Shown here: in pieces, positions 16,904 to 26,462 of the stretch | Numbering within the stretch: the stretch's first letter is position 1 | How the letters are laid out: the number at the start of each line of letters is the position of its first letter | DNA from: Microvirga sp052115485 | GTDB lineage: Bacteria > Pseudomonadota > Alphaproteobacteria > Rhizobiales > Beijerinckiaceae | Direction of reading: 5' to 3' | Length of the DNA: 64,000 nucleotides | NCBI RefSeq assembly: GCF_052115485.1 | Contig: NZ_JBFRGU010000001.1 | Span: 434,001-498,000, forward strand | Translations under genes and position numbers: made by a program | Notes under the pieces: generated by a model | The model's input: only the letters and a program-made list of their open reading frames with translations | Databases searched by the model: none | What the model was told of the DNA's origin: nothing

Positions 16904-19066
16904 ATGAGCCGCATTCCGGATTTCACGAGCATCGGCTGGGCAGATGCCACATCACCCGCGCCAGGCGCAGCCGCCGGCGAACCGTGGCTGACGCCGGAGG
17001 GCATTGCGGTCAAGACAGCCTATGGGCCCAAGGACCGCGAGGGCATCGACTTTCTCGATACCTATCCGGGCATTGTGCCCTATTTGCGCGGCCCCTACCC
17101 GACCATGTACGTGAACCAGCCGTGGACCGTGCGCCAATATGCGGGGTTCTCGACAGCGGAGGATTCCAACGCCTTCTATCGGCGCAATCTCGCGGCGGGG
17201 CAGAAGGGCCTCTCCATCGCGTTCGATCTTGCCACCCATCGTGGTTACGACAGCGATCATCCGCGCGTGGCGGGCGATGTGGGCATGGCGGGCGTCGCCA
17301 TCGACTCGATCTACGACATGCGCACGCTGTTTGCAGGGATTCCCCTCGACCAGATGAGCGTGTCGATGACCATGAACGGCGCGGTGCTCCCCGTGCTCGC
17401 GCTCTACATCGTTGCGGCGGAAGAACAGGGCGTGCCGCAGGCCAAGCTTTCGGGCACAATCCAGAACGACATTCTCAAAGAATTCATGGTGCGCAACACC
17501 TATATTTACCCGCCGAAGGGGTCGATGCGCATCATCTCCGACATCTTCGCCTATACCTCCACGCATATGCCGAAGTTCAACTCCATCTCGATCTCCGGCT
17601 ATCACATGCAGGAAGCGGGAGCGACGCAGGATCTCGAACTCGCCTACACACTCGCGGACGGGGTTGAATATATCCGCGCGGGATTGGCCGCCGGGCTCAC
17701 CATCGATCAATTCGCGCCGCGCCTGTCGTTCTTCTGGGCGGTCGGCATGAACTTCTTCATGGAAGTCGCCAAGATGCGTGCGGCGCGTCTGTTGTGGGCG
17801 AAACTCGTGAAGGGCTTCAACCCGCAATCGGAAAAGTCTCTGCCACTGCGCACGCACTCGCAAACCTCCGGCTGGTCGCTCACCGCGCAGGACGTGTTCA
17901 ACAACGTATCGCGCACCTGCATCGAAGCGATGGCGGCGACCCAAGGCCACACGCAATCGCTACATACCAACGCGCTCGATGAGGCGCTGGCGCTGCCAAC
18001 GGATTTCTCCGCGCGCATTGCCCGCAATACGCAGCTCTTCCTGCAACAGGAAAGCGGCACCGGCCGCATCGTCGATCCATGGGGCGGCTCCTATTATGTG
18101 GAGCGCCTGACCTATGAGCTCGCCCACAAGGCCTGGGAGCATATCCAGGAGGTAGAAGCTCTTGGCGGCATGGCAAAGGCCATTGAAGCGGGCGTGCCGA
18201 AGCTCAAGATCGAGGAAGCCGCCGCGCGTGCGCAGGCGCGCATCGATTCAGGCCATCAGAAGATCATTGGCGTGAATTGCTTCAAGCCGACGGATGAGGC
18301 CTCCATCGACATTCTCAAAGTCGACAACGCGGCGGTGCGCGCGCGTCAGATCGAGAAGCTTCAGCGCCTGCGCGCCGAGCGCAATCAAGCCGATGTGACC
18401 GCGACATTGGAGGCGCTTTCCAACGCCGCGGCAGGCGAAGGCAATCTGCTCGACCTTGCCGTCAAGGCCGCACGCGCCAAAGCGACGGTGGGCGAAATTT
18501 CGGCAGCGTTGGAAAAGATCTGGGGCCGTCACGTTGCGTCGATCAAGGCGATTTCCGGTGTCTACAAACGGGAGATGGGCATGGGTTCGCCTGTCGTGGA
18601 GCAAGTGCTGCATCTGGTGGAAGAATTCGAGCACAATGACGGCCGCCGCCCGCGCATCCTCGTCGCCAAGATGGGACAGGATGGGCATGATCGCGGCCAG
18701 AAAGTCATCGCCTCGGCCTTCGCCGATCTCGGCTTCGACGTGGATATCGGCCCGCTGTTTGCGACTCCCGCCGAAGCCGCGCGTCAGGCCATTGAGAACG
18801 ACGTCCACATCGTCGGCGTCTCGTCGCTCGCGGCAGGCCACCTCACCCTCGTGCCGGAACTGAAAGCCGAACTCGCGAAATACGGCCGCGACGACATCAT
18901 GATCGTCGTCGGCGGCGTGATCCCGCCGCAGGATTTCGACGCGCTGATGAAAGCGGGAGCCTCCGCCATTTTCCCGCCCGGCACCGTGATCGCCGACGCC
19001 GCCATCGGCCTGATCGGAGAACTCAATCGCAGGCTCGGTTACAAGTCGAAAGTCGCAGCGGAGTAG
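16904..19066 (+). CDS. mutB: Methylmalonyl-CoA mutase, large (catalytic) subunit
   Basis: 720 residues with the TIM-barrel catalytic domain first (the typical GLSIAFDLATHRGYDSDHPRV substrate region, and a conserved QTSGWSLT). The C-terminal B12 domain carries DGHDRG at 593-598, where His595 is the lower axial cobalt ligand, and GVSSLAAGH and VVGGVIPPQD downstream. It uses adenosylcobalamin, which links it to the cobO and cob genes at 56-64 kb and to the meaB chaperone gene 1.9 kb downstream. Confidence 0.97.
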   Translation: MSRIPDFTSIGWADATSPAPGAAAGEPWLTPEGIAVKTAYGPKDREGIDFLDTYPGIVPYLRGPYPTMYVNQPWTVRQYAGFSTAEDSNAFYRRNLAAGQKGLSIAFDLATHRGYDSDHPRVAGDVGMAGVAIDSIYDMRTLFAGIPLDQMSVSMTMNGAVLPVLALYIVAAEEQGVPQAKLSGTIQNDILKEFMVRNTYIYPPKGSMRIISDIFAYTSTHMPKFNSISISGYHMQEAGATQDLELAYTLADGVEYIRAGLAAGLTIDQFAPRLSFFWAVGMNFFMEVAKMRAARLLWAKLVKGFNPQSEKSLPLRTHSQTSGWSLTAQDVFNNVSRTCIEAMAATQGHTQSLHTNALDEALALPTDFSARIARNTQLFLQQESGTGRIVDPWGGSYYVERLTYELAHKAWEHIQEVEALGGMAKAIEAGVPKLKIEEAAARAQARIDSGHQKIIGVNCFKPTDEASIDILKVDNAAVRARQIEKLQRLRAERNQADVTATLEALSNAAAGEGNLLDLAVKAARAKATVGEISAALEKIWGRHVASIKAISGVYKREMGMGSPVVEQVLHLVEEFEHNDGRRPRILVAKMGQDGHDRGQKVIASAFADLGFDVDIGPLFATPAEAARQAIENDVHIVGVSSLAAGHLTLVPELKAELAKYGRDDIMIVVGGVIPPQDFDALMKAGASAIFPPGTVIADAAIGLIGELNRRLGYKSKVAAE

Positions 19067-19075
19067 CGCGCCGCG

Positions 19076-19106
19076 CCTTTACCTCTCCCGCGGGGAGAGG
19101 TAAAGG
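19076..19106. terminator. Hairpin between mutB and the LysE gene
   Basis: CCTTTACCTCTCCC pairs with GGGAGAGGTAAAGG, a 14-bp stem with a three-base loop. It lies between convergent genes and is a likely bidirectional terminator, although no U-run follows. Confidence 0.6.
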
Positions 19107-19126
19107 GCCCGCTCATTCATCTGAGC

Positions 19127-19747
19127 CTATCCCGCTCGCACCGCGACTGTCGCGACTCCAGCGCCGATCAGCAGACCTCCACCCACCTTGTTCACCGCGC
19201 CGATGGCGCGTGGATTGCGCATCACGCCGCGCGCCCGTGAGGCGATGAGCGCGTAAGTGAAGGCGTTGGCGAAAGCGAGCGTGAGGAAAGTTGCGGCGAA
19301 GATGCCGATTTGAGGGAAAAGGTCGGCTTTCGGATCGATGAACTGCGGCAGGAACGCCACGAAGAAGGTGATGCCCTTCGGGTTCAAAGCCGTCACGAGC
19401 CAGGCATGGCCGAGCAACTTGAATGACGATGCCGCATCCGTGCGCGGCTTGGCGTCGAGCGTTCCGCCCGCGCGCCAGAGCTTGATACCGAGCCAGATCA
19501 GATAGGCCGCGCCGACCCATTTCAGAAGCGTGAATACCGTCGCAGACGTCGCAAGCAGCGCACCGAGGCCAAGCAAGGAAAAGCTCATGGCAGTGAAATC
19601 GCCGAGCGCCACGCCCACCGCCATCGGCAGCGCCGTGCGCCAGCCTTGTCCGAGGGCATAGGACACGACGAGCAGGATCGTCGGCCCCGGGATGACGAGA
19701 AGAATGGCGGACGCCGCCGTAAACGCAAGCCAGGTTTCAATCGTCAT
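19127..19747 (-). CDS. LysE/RhtB-family amino acid exporter
   Basis: 206 residues with six hydrophobic segments. The family opening WLAFTAASAILLVIPGPTILLVVSYALGQGW includes the conserved PGP motif in helix 1, followed by GVALGDFTAM and AYLIWLGIKLWR. It exports small amino acids or derivatives across the inner membrane; the substrate is not predictable. It converges with mutB. Confidence 0.88.
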   Translation of the reverse strand: MTIETWLAFTAASAILLVIPGPTILLVVSYALGQGWRTALPMAVGVALGDFTAMSFSLLGLGALLATSATVFTLLKWVGAAYLIWLGIKLWRAGGTLDAKPRTDAASSFKLLGHAWLVTALNPKGITFFVAFLPQFIDPKADLFPQIGIFAATFLTLAFANAFTYALIASRARGVMRNPRAIGAVNKVGGGLLIGAGVATVAVRAG

Positions 19748-19808
19748 AACGTTTCCTCCGCATCGGAGGATAGAGCCATAGGCGAAAGGGAATGTCGAGT
19801 GAGACCGC

Positions 19809-20804
19809 CTACCGTCCCCGCTCTATCGCGCGCTTGACGACTTGCTGCACATCCTTGCTCGATAGGAACAGGTCGTGATTGATGATGCCACCACCAAAAT
19901 CGGAAGCATCGGCAACCTTCACGCCGAGTTCTTCGAGCCGTCCGCGATCGGCTGCGCCCGCGCGTACGATGCCGCCGGCGAGGCGGCTCGAAACCGCGAG
20001 AGCGCGGTCGTTCGTGGCGCTGATCACGGTAATCTTCTGCGCGTCCGCGCCGAGATGCTCGACGCCGCGCGCGAACAGGTCGATATCGATATCGGGCGCG
20101 GCGAGAACCACCGCACCGATCCGCGACATGGCGCTTTCGCCGCCCGACGCGCGCAGCATGCGCAGAGTTTCGAGGGTCAGCAGCGTGCCCATGCTGTGCG
20201 CGACGATGTGCACGCGCCCGCCGCTCGGCGAATTGGCGAGTGCGGTCAACAGATCCTGCATCGCATCGCGCGACCACATGGCGCTTTCGCGGTCACTCAC
20301 ATAGCTGAAGGTCGAGCCGGCGGACGGCCAGGTGAACAGGCCGGTGATGCCGGAAAATCCAATGCCGCTGGAGAGTTGCGCCGCCGAGATCGTCGCGGTC
20401 TCAAAACTCTCCTTGTAGCCATGGACGTAGAGGACGACATCCCGACCCAAGGCCTCCTGCGCGAAGGCTTGCGCCGCGCCTTTGCGAACAACGTCATCGA
20501 CGGATTTGATGTCCCAATCGCCCGACAAGGTGACGCGCGCCACCATGGAGCGATCCGGGATCCTCATATTCGCCTTCGCGAAAATGAGATCGGGAGCGCG
20601 CTGAGCGCTGAACCACGGCGCCTGAATCGGGCTCCCGACCGGCATGCGCGTGGTGGCGACGAAAACCGTCGGATCCCGTACGAGGGCCGGCTTCGGCGGC
20701 ATCAAAGCGCTGCCCACATCTCCATCGCCTCCGATGCACCCGGCAAGAACGAGAGTCATCAGTCCGGTAATGGCAAGGCGAGCGGTTCTGGCAAAGGGAA
20801 ACAT
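19809..20804 (-). CDS. DUF900 alpha/beta-hydrolase lipoprotein
   Basis: About 331 residues. Starting at the ATG at 20804 gives a short lipoprotein signal (TARLAITGLMTLVLAGC, lipobox LAGC). The hydrolase domain then has VLYVHGYKESFE (oxyanion strand), the nucleophile elbow VAHSMGTLL and a late GGIINHDLFL histidine. DUF900 proteins are esterase-like and often secreted; the substrate is unknown. The divergent neighbour meaB begins 148 bases away. Confidence 0.8.
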   Translation of the reverse strand: MFPFARTARLAITGLMTLVLAGCIGGDGDVGSALMPPKPALVRDPTVFVATTRMPVGSPIQAPWFSAQRAPDLIFAKANMRIPDRSMVARVTLSGDWDIKSVDDVVRKGAAQAFAQEALGRDVVLYVHGYKESFETATISAAQLSSGIGFSGITGLFTWPSAGSTFSYVSDRESAMWSRDAMQDLLTALANSPSGGRVHIVAHSMGTLLTLETLRMLRASGGESAMSRIGAVVLAAPDIDIDLFARGVEHLGADAQKITVISATNDRALAVSSRLAGGIVRAGAADRGRLEELGVKVADASDFGGGIINHDLFLSSKDVQQVVKRAIERGR

Positions 20805-20952
20805 GATGCAAGTGCAATCGTCGGTGAGAAGGTCCCCTGTCTTGCCTCCGATCATGGCGAGCACAAGGCAGGCTCTGCATATTCCCGCGCAGCGCGAGCA
20901 AACATGGTCAACAATCGGTTACAGGCTTCCTAAACAATGTTAGTTCTGCCGC

Positions 20953-21939
20953 ATGACCGACGTCTCTCGCCCGAAAGCACCTGTCGACGCCGAAGCGATC
21001 CTGAAAGGTGATCGCGCCGCGCTCGCGCGCGCGATCACCTTGATCGAATCGCGCCGTCCGGACCACCGCGCCCGGGCGCGGGCACTTTTGCAGGAGTTGA
21101 TGCCCCATACGGGTCGGGCCGTTCGCGTCGGAATCACGGGCGTCCCAGGGGTCGGCAAATCGACAGCCATCGACATGCTTGGGAGCGTGTTGACCGCGAA
21201 GGGACACAAGGTCGCGGTGCTCGCTGTCGATCCGAGTTCAACCCGCACGGGCGGCGCGATTCTCGGCGACAAGACCCGCATGGCGAAACTGGCGGCGGAC
21301 CCCCATGCCTTCATTCGCCCTTCCCCCACCTCCGGCACGCTCGGCGGCGTGGCGGCCAAGACCCGCGAGGCGATGCTGCTCTGCGAGGCCGCCGGATTCG
21401 ACGTGATTCTCGTGGAGACCGTCGGCGTCGGGCAATCGGAAACCGCCGTGGCGGACCTGACCGATTTTTTCCTCGTACTGATGCTGCCGGGCGCGGGCGA
21501 TGAATTGCAGGGGATCAAGAAGGGTATTCTCGAACTCGCCGACATGATCGCGGTCAATAAGGCGGACGATGCGGAAATGAAAGCCAAGGCCGCGGCCGCG
21601 GAATATCGCGCCGCCTTGCATATTCTGACGCCGGCCTCGGCGACCTGGACGCCGCCAGTCGTCACCATCTCGGGCCTGACAGGCCAAGGGCTCGAGGATC
21701 TATGGGCGAAAATACTCGATCACCGTCGTCGTCTGGACGCGACCGGCGAGCTTACCGTCAAACGCAAAGAGCAGGACATGAAATGGATGTGGGCTCTCGT
21801 CGAGGAGCGCATGCACGAAAAGCTCGCAAATGACCCGGTACTTCGCAAACGCCTGCCCGCGATCAAGCAGATGATCACGCAAGGGGCCATGGCCCCGAAC
21901 GCGGCGGCGGACGAGATCGCAACCTTGCTTGGTCTTTAA
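20953..21939 (+). CDS. meaB: Methylmalonyl-CoA mutase-associated GTPase MeaB
   Basis: A 328-residue G3E-family GTPase that protects and reloads methylmalonyl-CoA mutase with adenosylcobalamin. Walker A GVPGVGKSTAID and VLAVDPSSTRTGGAILGDKTRM are present. ETVGVGQSE carries the switch, and NKAD the guanine specificity. The last codons and the stop lie in the first copy of a 16-base tandem repeat. The gene is 1.9 kb from mutB but separated by two minus-strand genes. Confidence 0.95.
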   Translation: MTDVSRPKAPVDAEAILKGDRAALARAITLIESRRPDHRARARALLQELMPHTGRAVRVGITGVPGVGKSTAIDMLGSVLTAKGHKVAVLAVDPSSTRTGGAILGDKTRMAKLAADPHAFIRPSPTSGTLGGVAAKTREAMLLCEAAGFDVILVETVGVGQSETAVADLTDFFLVLMLPGAGDELQGIKKGILELADMIAVNKADDAEMKAKAAAAEYRAALHILTPASATWTPPVVTISGLTGQGLEDLWAKILDHRRRLDATGELTVKRKEQDMKWMWALVEERMHEKLANDPVLRKRLPAIKQMITQGAMAPNAAADEIATLLGL

Positions 21940-21959
21940 AGCGCTTGGTCTTTAAAGCG
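21928..21959. repeat. Perfect 16-base tandem duplication spanning two convergent stop codons
   Basis: CTTGGTCTTTAAAGCG occurs twice in direct succession. The meaB stop TAA lies in the first copy, and the complement of the asparaginase stop lies in the second. The TTTAAA palindrome supplies a stop on either strand. Confidence 0.9.
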
Positions 21960-22962
21960 AAACGAGTGCCTCGGCGGCCCGGATCGACCCGACCTCGATG
22001 CCGTTCCAGTTCTTGAGAACGGGCCGCGCAAGAGCTTCGATGCCGGCCTTCTCCGTATCTCCCATATCGAGGAAATGCAGGAGCACGTTCGCCATCGCCA
22101 CTTCCGCGGCACGCCCTGCGCCGTCATCGATCTTCAGGGCAATGCCGTATCCGAGTTCCGGCAAGGCCGCGCAATAGACGCCCTCGGCTCCGACCTTCAC
22201 GAATGCCCGCTCGCGCAGCACCTCCGTGGCCTTCGTGTCGAAGCGTCCCGTGCCCGCAATCATGAAGGGATTGGCAGCCACCGCGCGGCGGATGCGTTCG
22301 GCAGCCGCCTTGGCGCTTCCTGAAATCCCATGGCCACTACCGAATTTCGCGAACGCGAAGGCGAGCGCGGAGAGGGGCATCGCGTAAGTCGGAATCGAAC
22401 AGCCATCGATCCCCATGACATCGCTGGTGTGGGATGCGCCGGTCATTTCCTCCAGCGTTCCGCGCACAGTCTGCTGAACCCGGTGGCCCGCCTTCACATA
22501 ACCCTTCGGGTCTTCATCAAGACCGCAAGCAAGGCAAATGAACCCGGCATGCTTGCCGGAGCAGTTGTTGTGGAGGGCGGAGGGCTGGCCGCCCTTGGCG
22601 GCAAGCCCTCGTGTTGCGGCCTCGCCCAAGGGCCAGTGAGCCCCGCATTCGAGACAGCCCGCATCCTGGCCTGCCTTGGCGAGGATCGAGGAGGCTACGG
22701 CCACATGCTCCGGCTCGCCCATGTGGGAGGCGCAGGCGAGCGCGATTTCCTCGTCGGTCAGGCCGAACTTGTCGGCGATTCCGCTTTCGACCAGCGGCAT
22801 CGTTTGCAGTGCTTTGACGGCGGAACGCGGAAAAACCCGGTATTCCAGAGCGCCGAGCGACAGGACCGACCCGCCATCTGCATCGATGACCACAAGAGCG
22901 CCCCGGTGGCGCGACTCGACCAGACCGCCACGCTTCACTTCGACAAGGAAGGGATTATCCAT
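21952..22962 (-). CDS. L-asparaginase, class 3 (Rhizobium etli ReAV type)
   Basis: 336 residues of the asparaginase II family (PF06089), unrelated to EcAI/EcAII. The serine-lysine catalytic pair is seen in FPRSAVKALQ. The metal/structural site residues are in NNCSGKHAG (Cys and Lys) and MGIDGCSIP (Cys). It hydrolyses asparagine to aspartate and ammonia, probably in the cytoplasm, as no signal peptide is present. The gene converges on meaB with 12 bases between them. Confidence 0.9.
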   Translation of the reverse strand: MDNPFLVEVKRGGLVESRHRGALVVIDADGGSVLSLGALEYRVFPRSAVKALQTMPLVESGIADKFGLTDEEIALACASHMGEPEHVAVASSILAKAGQDAGCLECGAHWPLGEAATRGLAAKGGQPSALHNNCSGKHAGFICLACGLDEDPKGYVKAGHRVQQTVRGTLEEMTGASHTSDVMGIDGCSIPTYAMPLSALAFAFAKFGSGHGISGSAKAAAERIRRAVAANPFMIAGTGRFDTKATEVLRERAFVKVGAEGVYCAALPELGYGIALKIDDGAGRAAEVAMANVLLHFLDMGDTEKAGIEALARPVLKNWNGIEVGSIRAAEALVSL

Positions 22963-23131
22963 ATGAAAATCTCAAGTTCCGTCCGACTCCGGCGGATCTT
23001 TTGGGTAAGAGTCCGCTGGAAGTCAAAGAAAACCGATGGCACCCCTGCAGGAGGGTCTGGCCCGCCCGGCAGTGGGTTGCGGTGAAGCTCTCCTCCCCTT
23101 AAACCCATTCGCCTGAAAACAGGAGGCCTGA

Positions 23132-24466
23132 ATGCGTGTTGCGATGATCGGGGCCGGCTATGTCGGTCTCGTCTCCGGTGCATGCTTCGCCGATTTCGGC
23201 CATGAAGTGTGCTGCGTCGATACGGACCCCGCCAAGATTGAAGCGCTGAAACGCGGCGAAATCCCGATTTTCGAGCCCGGATTGGACGATCTGGTCACAA
23301 AGAACGTCCGCGAGGGGCGGCTTTCCTTCGCCACAGATCTGGCTGAACACGTCCATAAGGCGGAAGCGGTCTTCATCGCGGTCGGTACGCCCTCCCGACG
23401 CGGCGATGGCCATGCCGACCTTTCCTACGTCCACCAGGCGGCTCGCGACATTGCGGCGGCCCTCTCCGGCTATACGGTCATCGTCACGAAATCGACGGTG
23501 CCGGTCGGCACGGGCGACGAGGTCGAGCGCATCATTCGCGATGTGCGGCCGGACGCCGATTTCGCCGTGGTCTCGAATCCCGAATTCCTGCGTGAAGGCG
23601 CCGCCATCACCGATTTCAAGCGTCCGGACCGGATCGTCATCGGCACCGAGGACGACCGGGCCAGGATGGTGATGACCGAGATCTATCGCCCTCTCTACCT
23701 CAATCAGTCCCCGCTTCTCGTCACGTCCCGCCGCACGGCGGAACTGACGAAATACGCGGCCAACGCGTTTCTGGCGACCAAGATCACCTTCATCAACGAG
23801 ATCGCGGATCTCTGCGAAAAGGTCGGCGCGAACGTGCAGGACGTGGCGCGCGGCATCGGCCTCGACAACCGGATCGGCGCCAAATTCCTGCATGCGGGCC
23901 CCGGCTATGGCGGATCGTGCTTCCCCAAGGATACGCTAGCCCTGATCAAGACCGCGCAGGATTACGACGCCCCCGTCCGCATCGTAGAATCGGTGGCGGC
24001 TGTGAACGACCAGCGCAAACGAGCCATGGGTCGCAAGATCATCGCCGCCTGCGGCGGATCGGTGCGCGGCAAAACCATCGCCCTGCTCGGCCTGACCTTC
24101 AAGCCGAACACCGACGACATGCGAGACGCCCCATCGCTCTCCATCGTCACGACGCTGGAAGACGCGGGCGCGCATGTGCGCGCCTACGACCCGGAGGGTA
24201 TGGCTTTTGCAAAGACCCTTTTGCCCAACGTGGAATATGCCCAGGACGCCTATGCCTGCGCACGCGGCGCGGATGCGCTTGTCATCGTCACGGAGTGGGA
24301 CATCTTCCGGGCACTCGATCTCGGACGCATGAAGGCCGCCCTCGCGTCTCCCGTGGTCGTCGACCTACGAAACATCTACAATCCCGACGATATGGAGCGT
24401 CGCGGCTTCACCTATGTCAGCGTCGGCCGCCCCGACGTGACGATGGACGAGACGCAGGACGCTTGA
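23132..24466 (+). CDS. ugd: UDP-glucose 6-dehydrogenase
   Basis: 444 residues. The N-terminal Rossmann motif is GAGYVGLVSGACFADFGHEV. The catalytic cysteine is in GPGYGGSCFPKDT, with NPEFLREG and the conserved Lys/Asn region (KYAANAFLATKITFINE) upstream. It oxidises UDP-glucose to UDP-glucuronate, a precursor for acidic polysaccharides. An AGGAGG ribosome-binding site is present. It lies 5-6 kb from the glycosyltransferase cluster and may supply it. Confidence 0.96.
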   Translation: MRVAMIGAGYVGLVSGACFADFGHEVCCVDTDPAKIEALKRGEIPIFEPGLDDLVTKNVREGRLSFATDLAEHVHKAEAVFIAVGTPSRRGDGHADLSYVHQAARDIAAALSGYTVIVTKSTVPVGTGDEVERIIRDVRPDADFAVVSNPEFLREGAAITDFKRPDRIVIGTEDDRARMVMTEIYRPLYLNQSPLLVTSRRTAELTKYAANAFLATKITFINEIADLCEKVGANVQDVARGIGLDNRIGAKFLHAGPGYGGSCFPKDTLALIKTAQDYDAPVRIVESVAAVNDQRKRAMGRKIIAACGGSVRGKTIALLGLTFKPNTDDMRDAPSLSIVTTLEDAGAHVRAYDPEGMAFAKTLLPNVEYAQDAYACARGADALVIVTEWDIFRALDLGRMKAALASPVVVDLRNIYNPDDMERRGFTYVSVGRPDVTMDETQDA

Positions 24467-24535
24467 TCAACCGGGCGCGAAAGCGAGTTTCGCGCCCCAC
24501 ATCTCGGATTTCTTTCCGCTGAAGGAAAAACAGCG

Positions 24536-24772
24536 ATGCAGACCTTTTTCGTCGAGATCAAATGCAAGCTCGGTAAAACCTACGACGTCGCAAGCACGCT
24601 TGCGGACCGCGAGATTGCCTCAGAGATTTATTCGACCGCAGGCAACTACGACATCCTCGCCAAGTTCCACGTGGATGACGGAGCCGATATCGGCCGCTTC
24701 GTCGCCGATAACGTCCAGACGATCAAGGATATCGCGGATACCCACACGATCATCACGTTCAAGGCGTTTTGA
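24536..24772 (+). CDS. Stand-alone Lrp/AsnC ligand-binding (RAM) domain protein
   Basis: 78 residues that match only the C-terminal ligand-binding domain of Lrp/AsnC regulators (TFFVEIKCKLGKTYDVASTL, then STAGNYDILAKFHVDD). The helix-turn-helix domain is absent. Such single-domain proteins form ring oligomers that bind small molecules, often amino acids, and may modulate other proteins. A clear AAGGAAAA ribosome-binding site precedes it. It follows ugd by 69 bases. Confidence 0.85.
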   Translation: MQTFFVEIKCKLGKTYDVASTLADREIASEIYSTAGNYDILAKFHVDDGADIGRFVADNVQTIKDIADTHTIITFKAF

Positions 24773-24783
24773 CGCGGAGCTCC

Positions 24784-25854
24784 TCAGCGAGCAACCGCCC
24801 CTGCCCCAACACTTTGACCTGCAAGGCCTGCCGTATCCACCACAAGGGGCTCGACGGCAATGTAGCGGTCGAGACGGCCCGCGATTTTTGAATCGATCCT
24901 GTCATAGAGCGCAGCGACGCTGACGGGCCGGCGCTTGCGTCCCCTCAACTCCGTGAACAATCCGGCATTTGCTTTCGCGGCTTGGGGGAACAGCTTTGAG
25001 GCTGGCGTGTTGGGCGCCTCGTCTAGAACCTGAAGGAAGCGGACGGCGCTCGGTGCGCCGAGGAAATGGGCGAGATAGAGTTCGGCTTCCGCAAGTTCGC
25101 GCTCCCCTTGCTTCTGCAGCTCACGAGCAATGTCCTTGATCAGTTCCCCTGCCATGAGCGCCGAGAAGTAAGGGTCGCGCCGTAGCCCTAGAACCCATGC
25201 GCGGTCCTTCTCCTTTTTCAGGGCGGGTTCGCCGTCGACCATCGTGATCGCATCCACCACTGCGCCATAGCCGTAATCCGCCGCGTGGATATAGACCGTC
25301 TCGAGCCAGGTACGATCGATGAACTGAAAAAGTCCCTCGGCGCTCGATGTCGGCGCGCGTGCGGCAGGCGAGAGGCTCGATTCGATATCGGCCAGGGTCA
25401 TCATGTAGGCAGGATCGATGCCGGTTACGTGCGCGGCCTTGAGGATGGACTGGACAAGCCAGCGAGGCGCGCTTTGCTGCCCGAACTGCACCGGATCGTC
25501 CGTGTCCTGGACGCGGGCTGGTGCGGGATCGGATGTGGTTGGAGCGGTCTTTTGCGGGCTTAGGGTCGGGAAAGCGGCCTTCAAAATGGCGGAAAACACG
25601 CCCGGACGTCTGTTCAACATTGGATCGAAAGGCGGCTCGACATCCACCGGGGCGAGGGACGCGAAGCGGTAAGGCAATGTCGCCACCGCAGCGGGCCCGG
25701 CAGAAAAACCCTGGAGGCCAATGATCAGGACGCAACCGAGAGCGACGCGGGCGACCCGGCTGCCGGTTCGGCTACCCTTTCGAAGATCACCCCACGAGAC
25801 ATGCGCCGAGACATGGCGGGCGACGCCTTCCGGCGTGCTCGTCCTGTTCGTCAT
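24784..25854 (-). CDS. Lytic transglycosylase (SLT domain), membrane-anchored or secreted
   Basis: 356 residues. An N-terminal hydrophobic segment (RVARVALGCVLIIGLQGFSAGPAAVATL) acts as signal or anchor. The SLT-like domain lies in the middle: GIDPAYMMTLADIESSLSPAA with the catalytic Glu of the ES motif, and SSAEGLFQFIDRTWLETV. The C-terminal part (LFTELRGRKRRPVSVAALYDRI) is seen in many Rhizobiales homologues. It cleaves peptidoglycan glycan strands with formation of 1,6-anhydro ends. Confidence 0.87.
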   Translation of the reverse strand: MTNRTSTPEGVARHVSAHVSWGDLRKGSRTGSRVARVALGCVLIIGLQGFSAGPAAVATLPYRFASLAPVDVEPPFDPMLNRRPGVFSAILKAAFPTLSPQKTAPTTSDPAPARVQDTDDPVQFGQQSAPRWLVQSILKAAHVTGIDPAYMMTLADIESSLSPAARAPTSSAEGLFQFIDRTWLETVYIHAADYGYGAVVDAITMVDGEPALKKEKDRAWVLGLRRDPYFSALMAGELIKDIARELQKQGERELAEAELYLAHFLGAPSAVRFLQVLDEAPNTPASKLFPQAAKANAGLFTELRGRKRRPVSVAALYDRIDSKIAGRLDRYIAVEPLVVDTAGLAGQSVGAGAVAR

Positions 25855-26015
25855 CTTGTACCCTTGCCGATCCGACTGCGTGGCCGGTTCGGTCCCTTGT
25901 GCTGTTATGAGGCAAGGGTTGACGGGTAGATGTGTCGAGAATCGGTCAGCTTGGCAGTAACGCTGAGGCTCACGCCGCGATTTCGAATGCCTTCAGTGCC
26001 TATAAGGCGGCAGAT

Positions 26016-26462
26016 TCAGGCCTTGGATTGAGCCGCCAGTTGCGCATTGGTCCGCTCGAGCCGGTCCGCGAGTTCGCGCATGACGGCGAGGGCGATCTGT
26101 GGGAATTGGGCCAGCAATTCGAGAAACACGCGCTTGTCGATCCGCAAGGCTGTGGTCTGCTCGGCGGCCACGATCGTCGCCGAACGTGGGGAATCCGACA
26201 AAATACCCATTTCGCCGACCAGCGCGTTGTGACCAAGATCCGCCACCTTGATCTCCCCGTGCGGGGTATCGAGCATGACGTGGGCGACACCTTCCAGGAT
26301 CACATAGGCAGCATCCGACATGTCGCCCTGCGCGAAGAAGCGCTGGCCGCTTGCGAATTGCACCCGCTCGCTCGTAAAGGCGAGTAATTTGAGGCGAGCA
26401 GGGTCGATGTCCTTGAACATCGAAACCTGCCGCAAGGATTGAACCTCGGTTTCCAGCGTCAT
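26016..26462 (-). CDS. Cyclic-nucleotide-binding domain protein without DNA-binding domain
   Basis: 148 residues forming a single CAP-type effector domain (SLRQVSMFKDIDPARLKLLAF, GQRFFAQGDMSDAAYVILEG). A phosphate-binding cassette with PRSATI follows VGEMGILSDS, so cAMP or cGMP binding is plausible. No winged-helix domain follows, only a short C-terminal helix. Its ATG overlaps the stop of the upstream pseudo-ABC gene by four bases (ATGA). The two are therefore translationally coupled, and the protein likely regulates or partners that transporter-like protein. Confidence 0.85.
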   Translation of the reverse strand: MTLETEVQSLRQVSMFKDIDPARLKLLAFTSERVQFASGQRFFAQGDMSDAAYVILEGVAHVMLDTPHGEIKVADLGHNALVGEMGILSDSPRSATIVAAEQTTALRIDKRVFLELLAQFPQIALAVMRELADRLERTNAQLAAQSKA

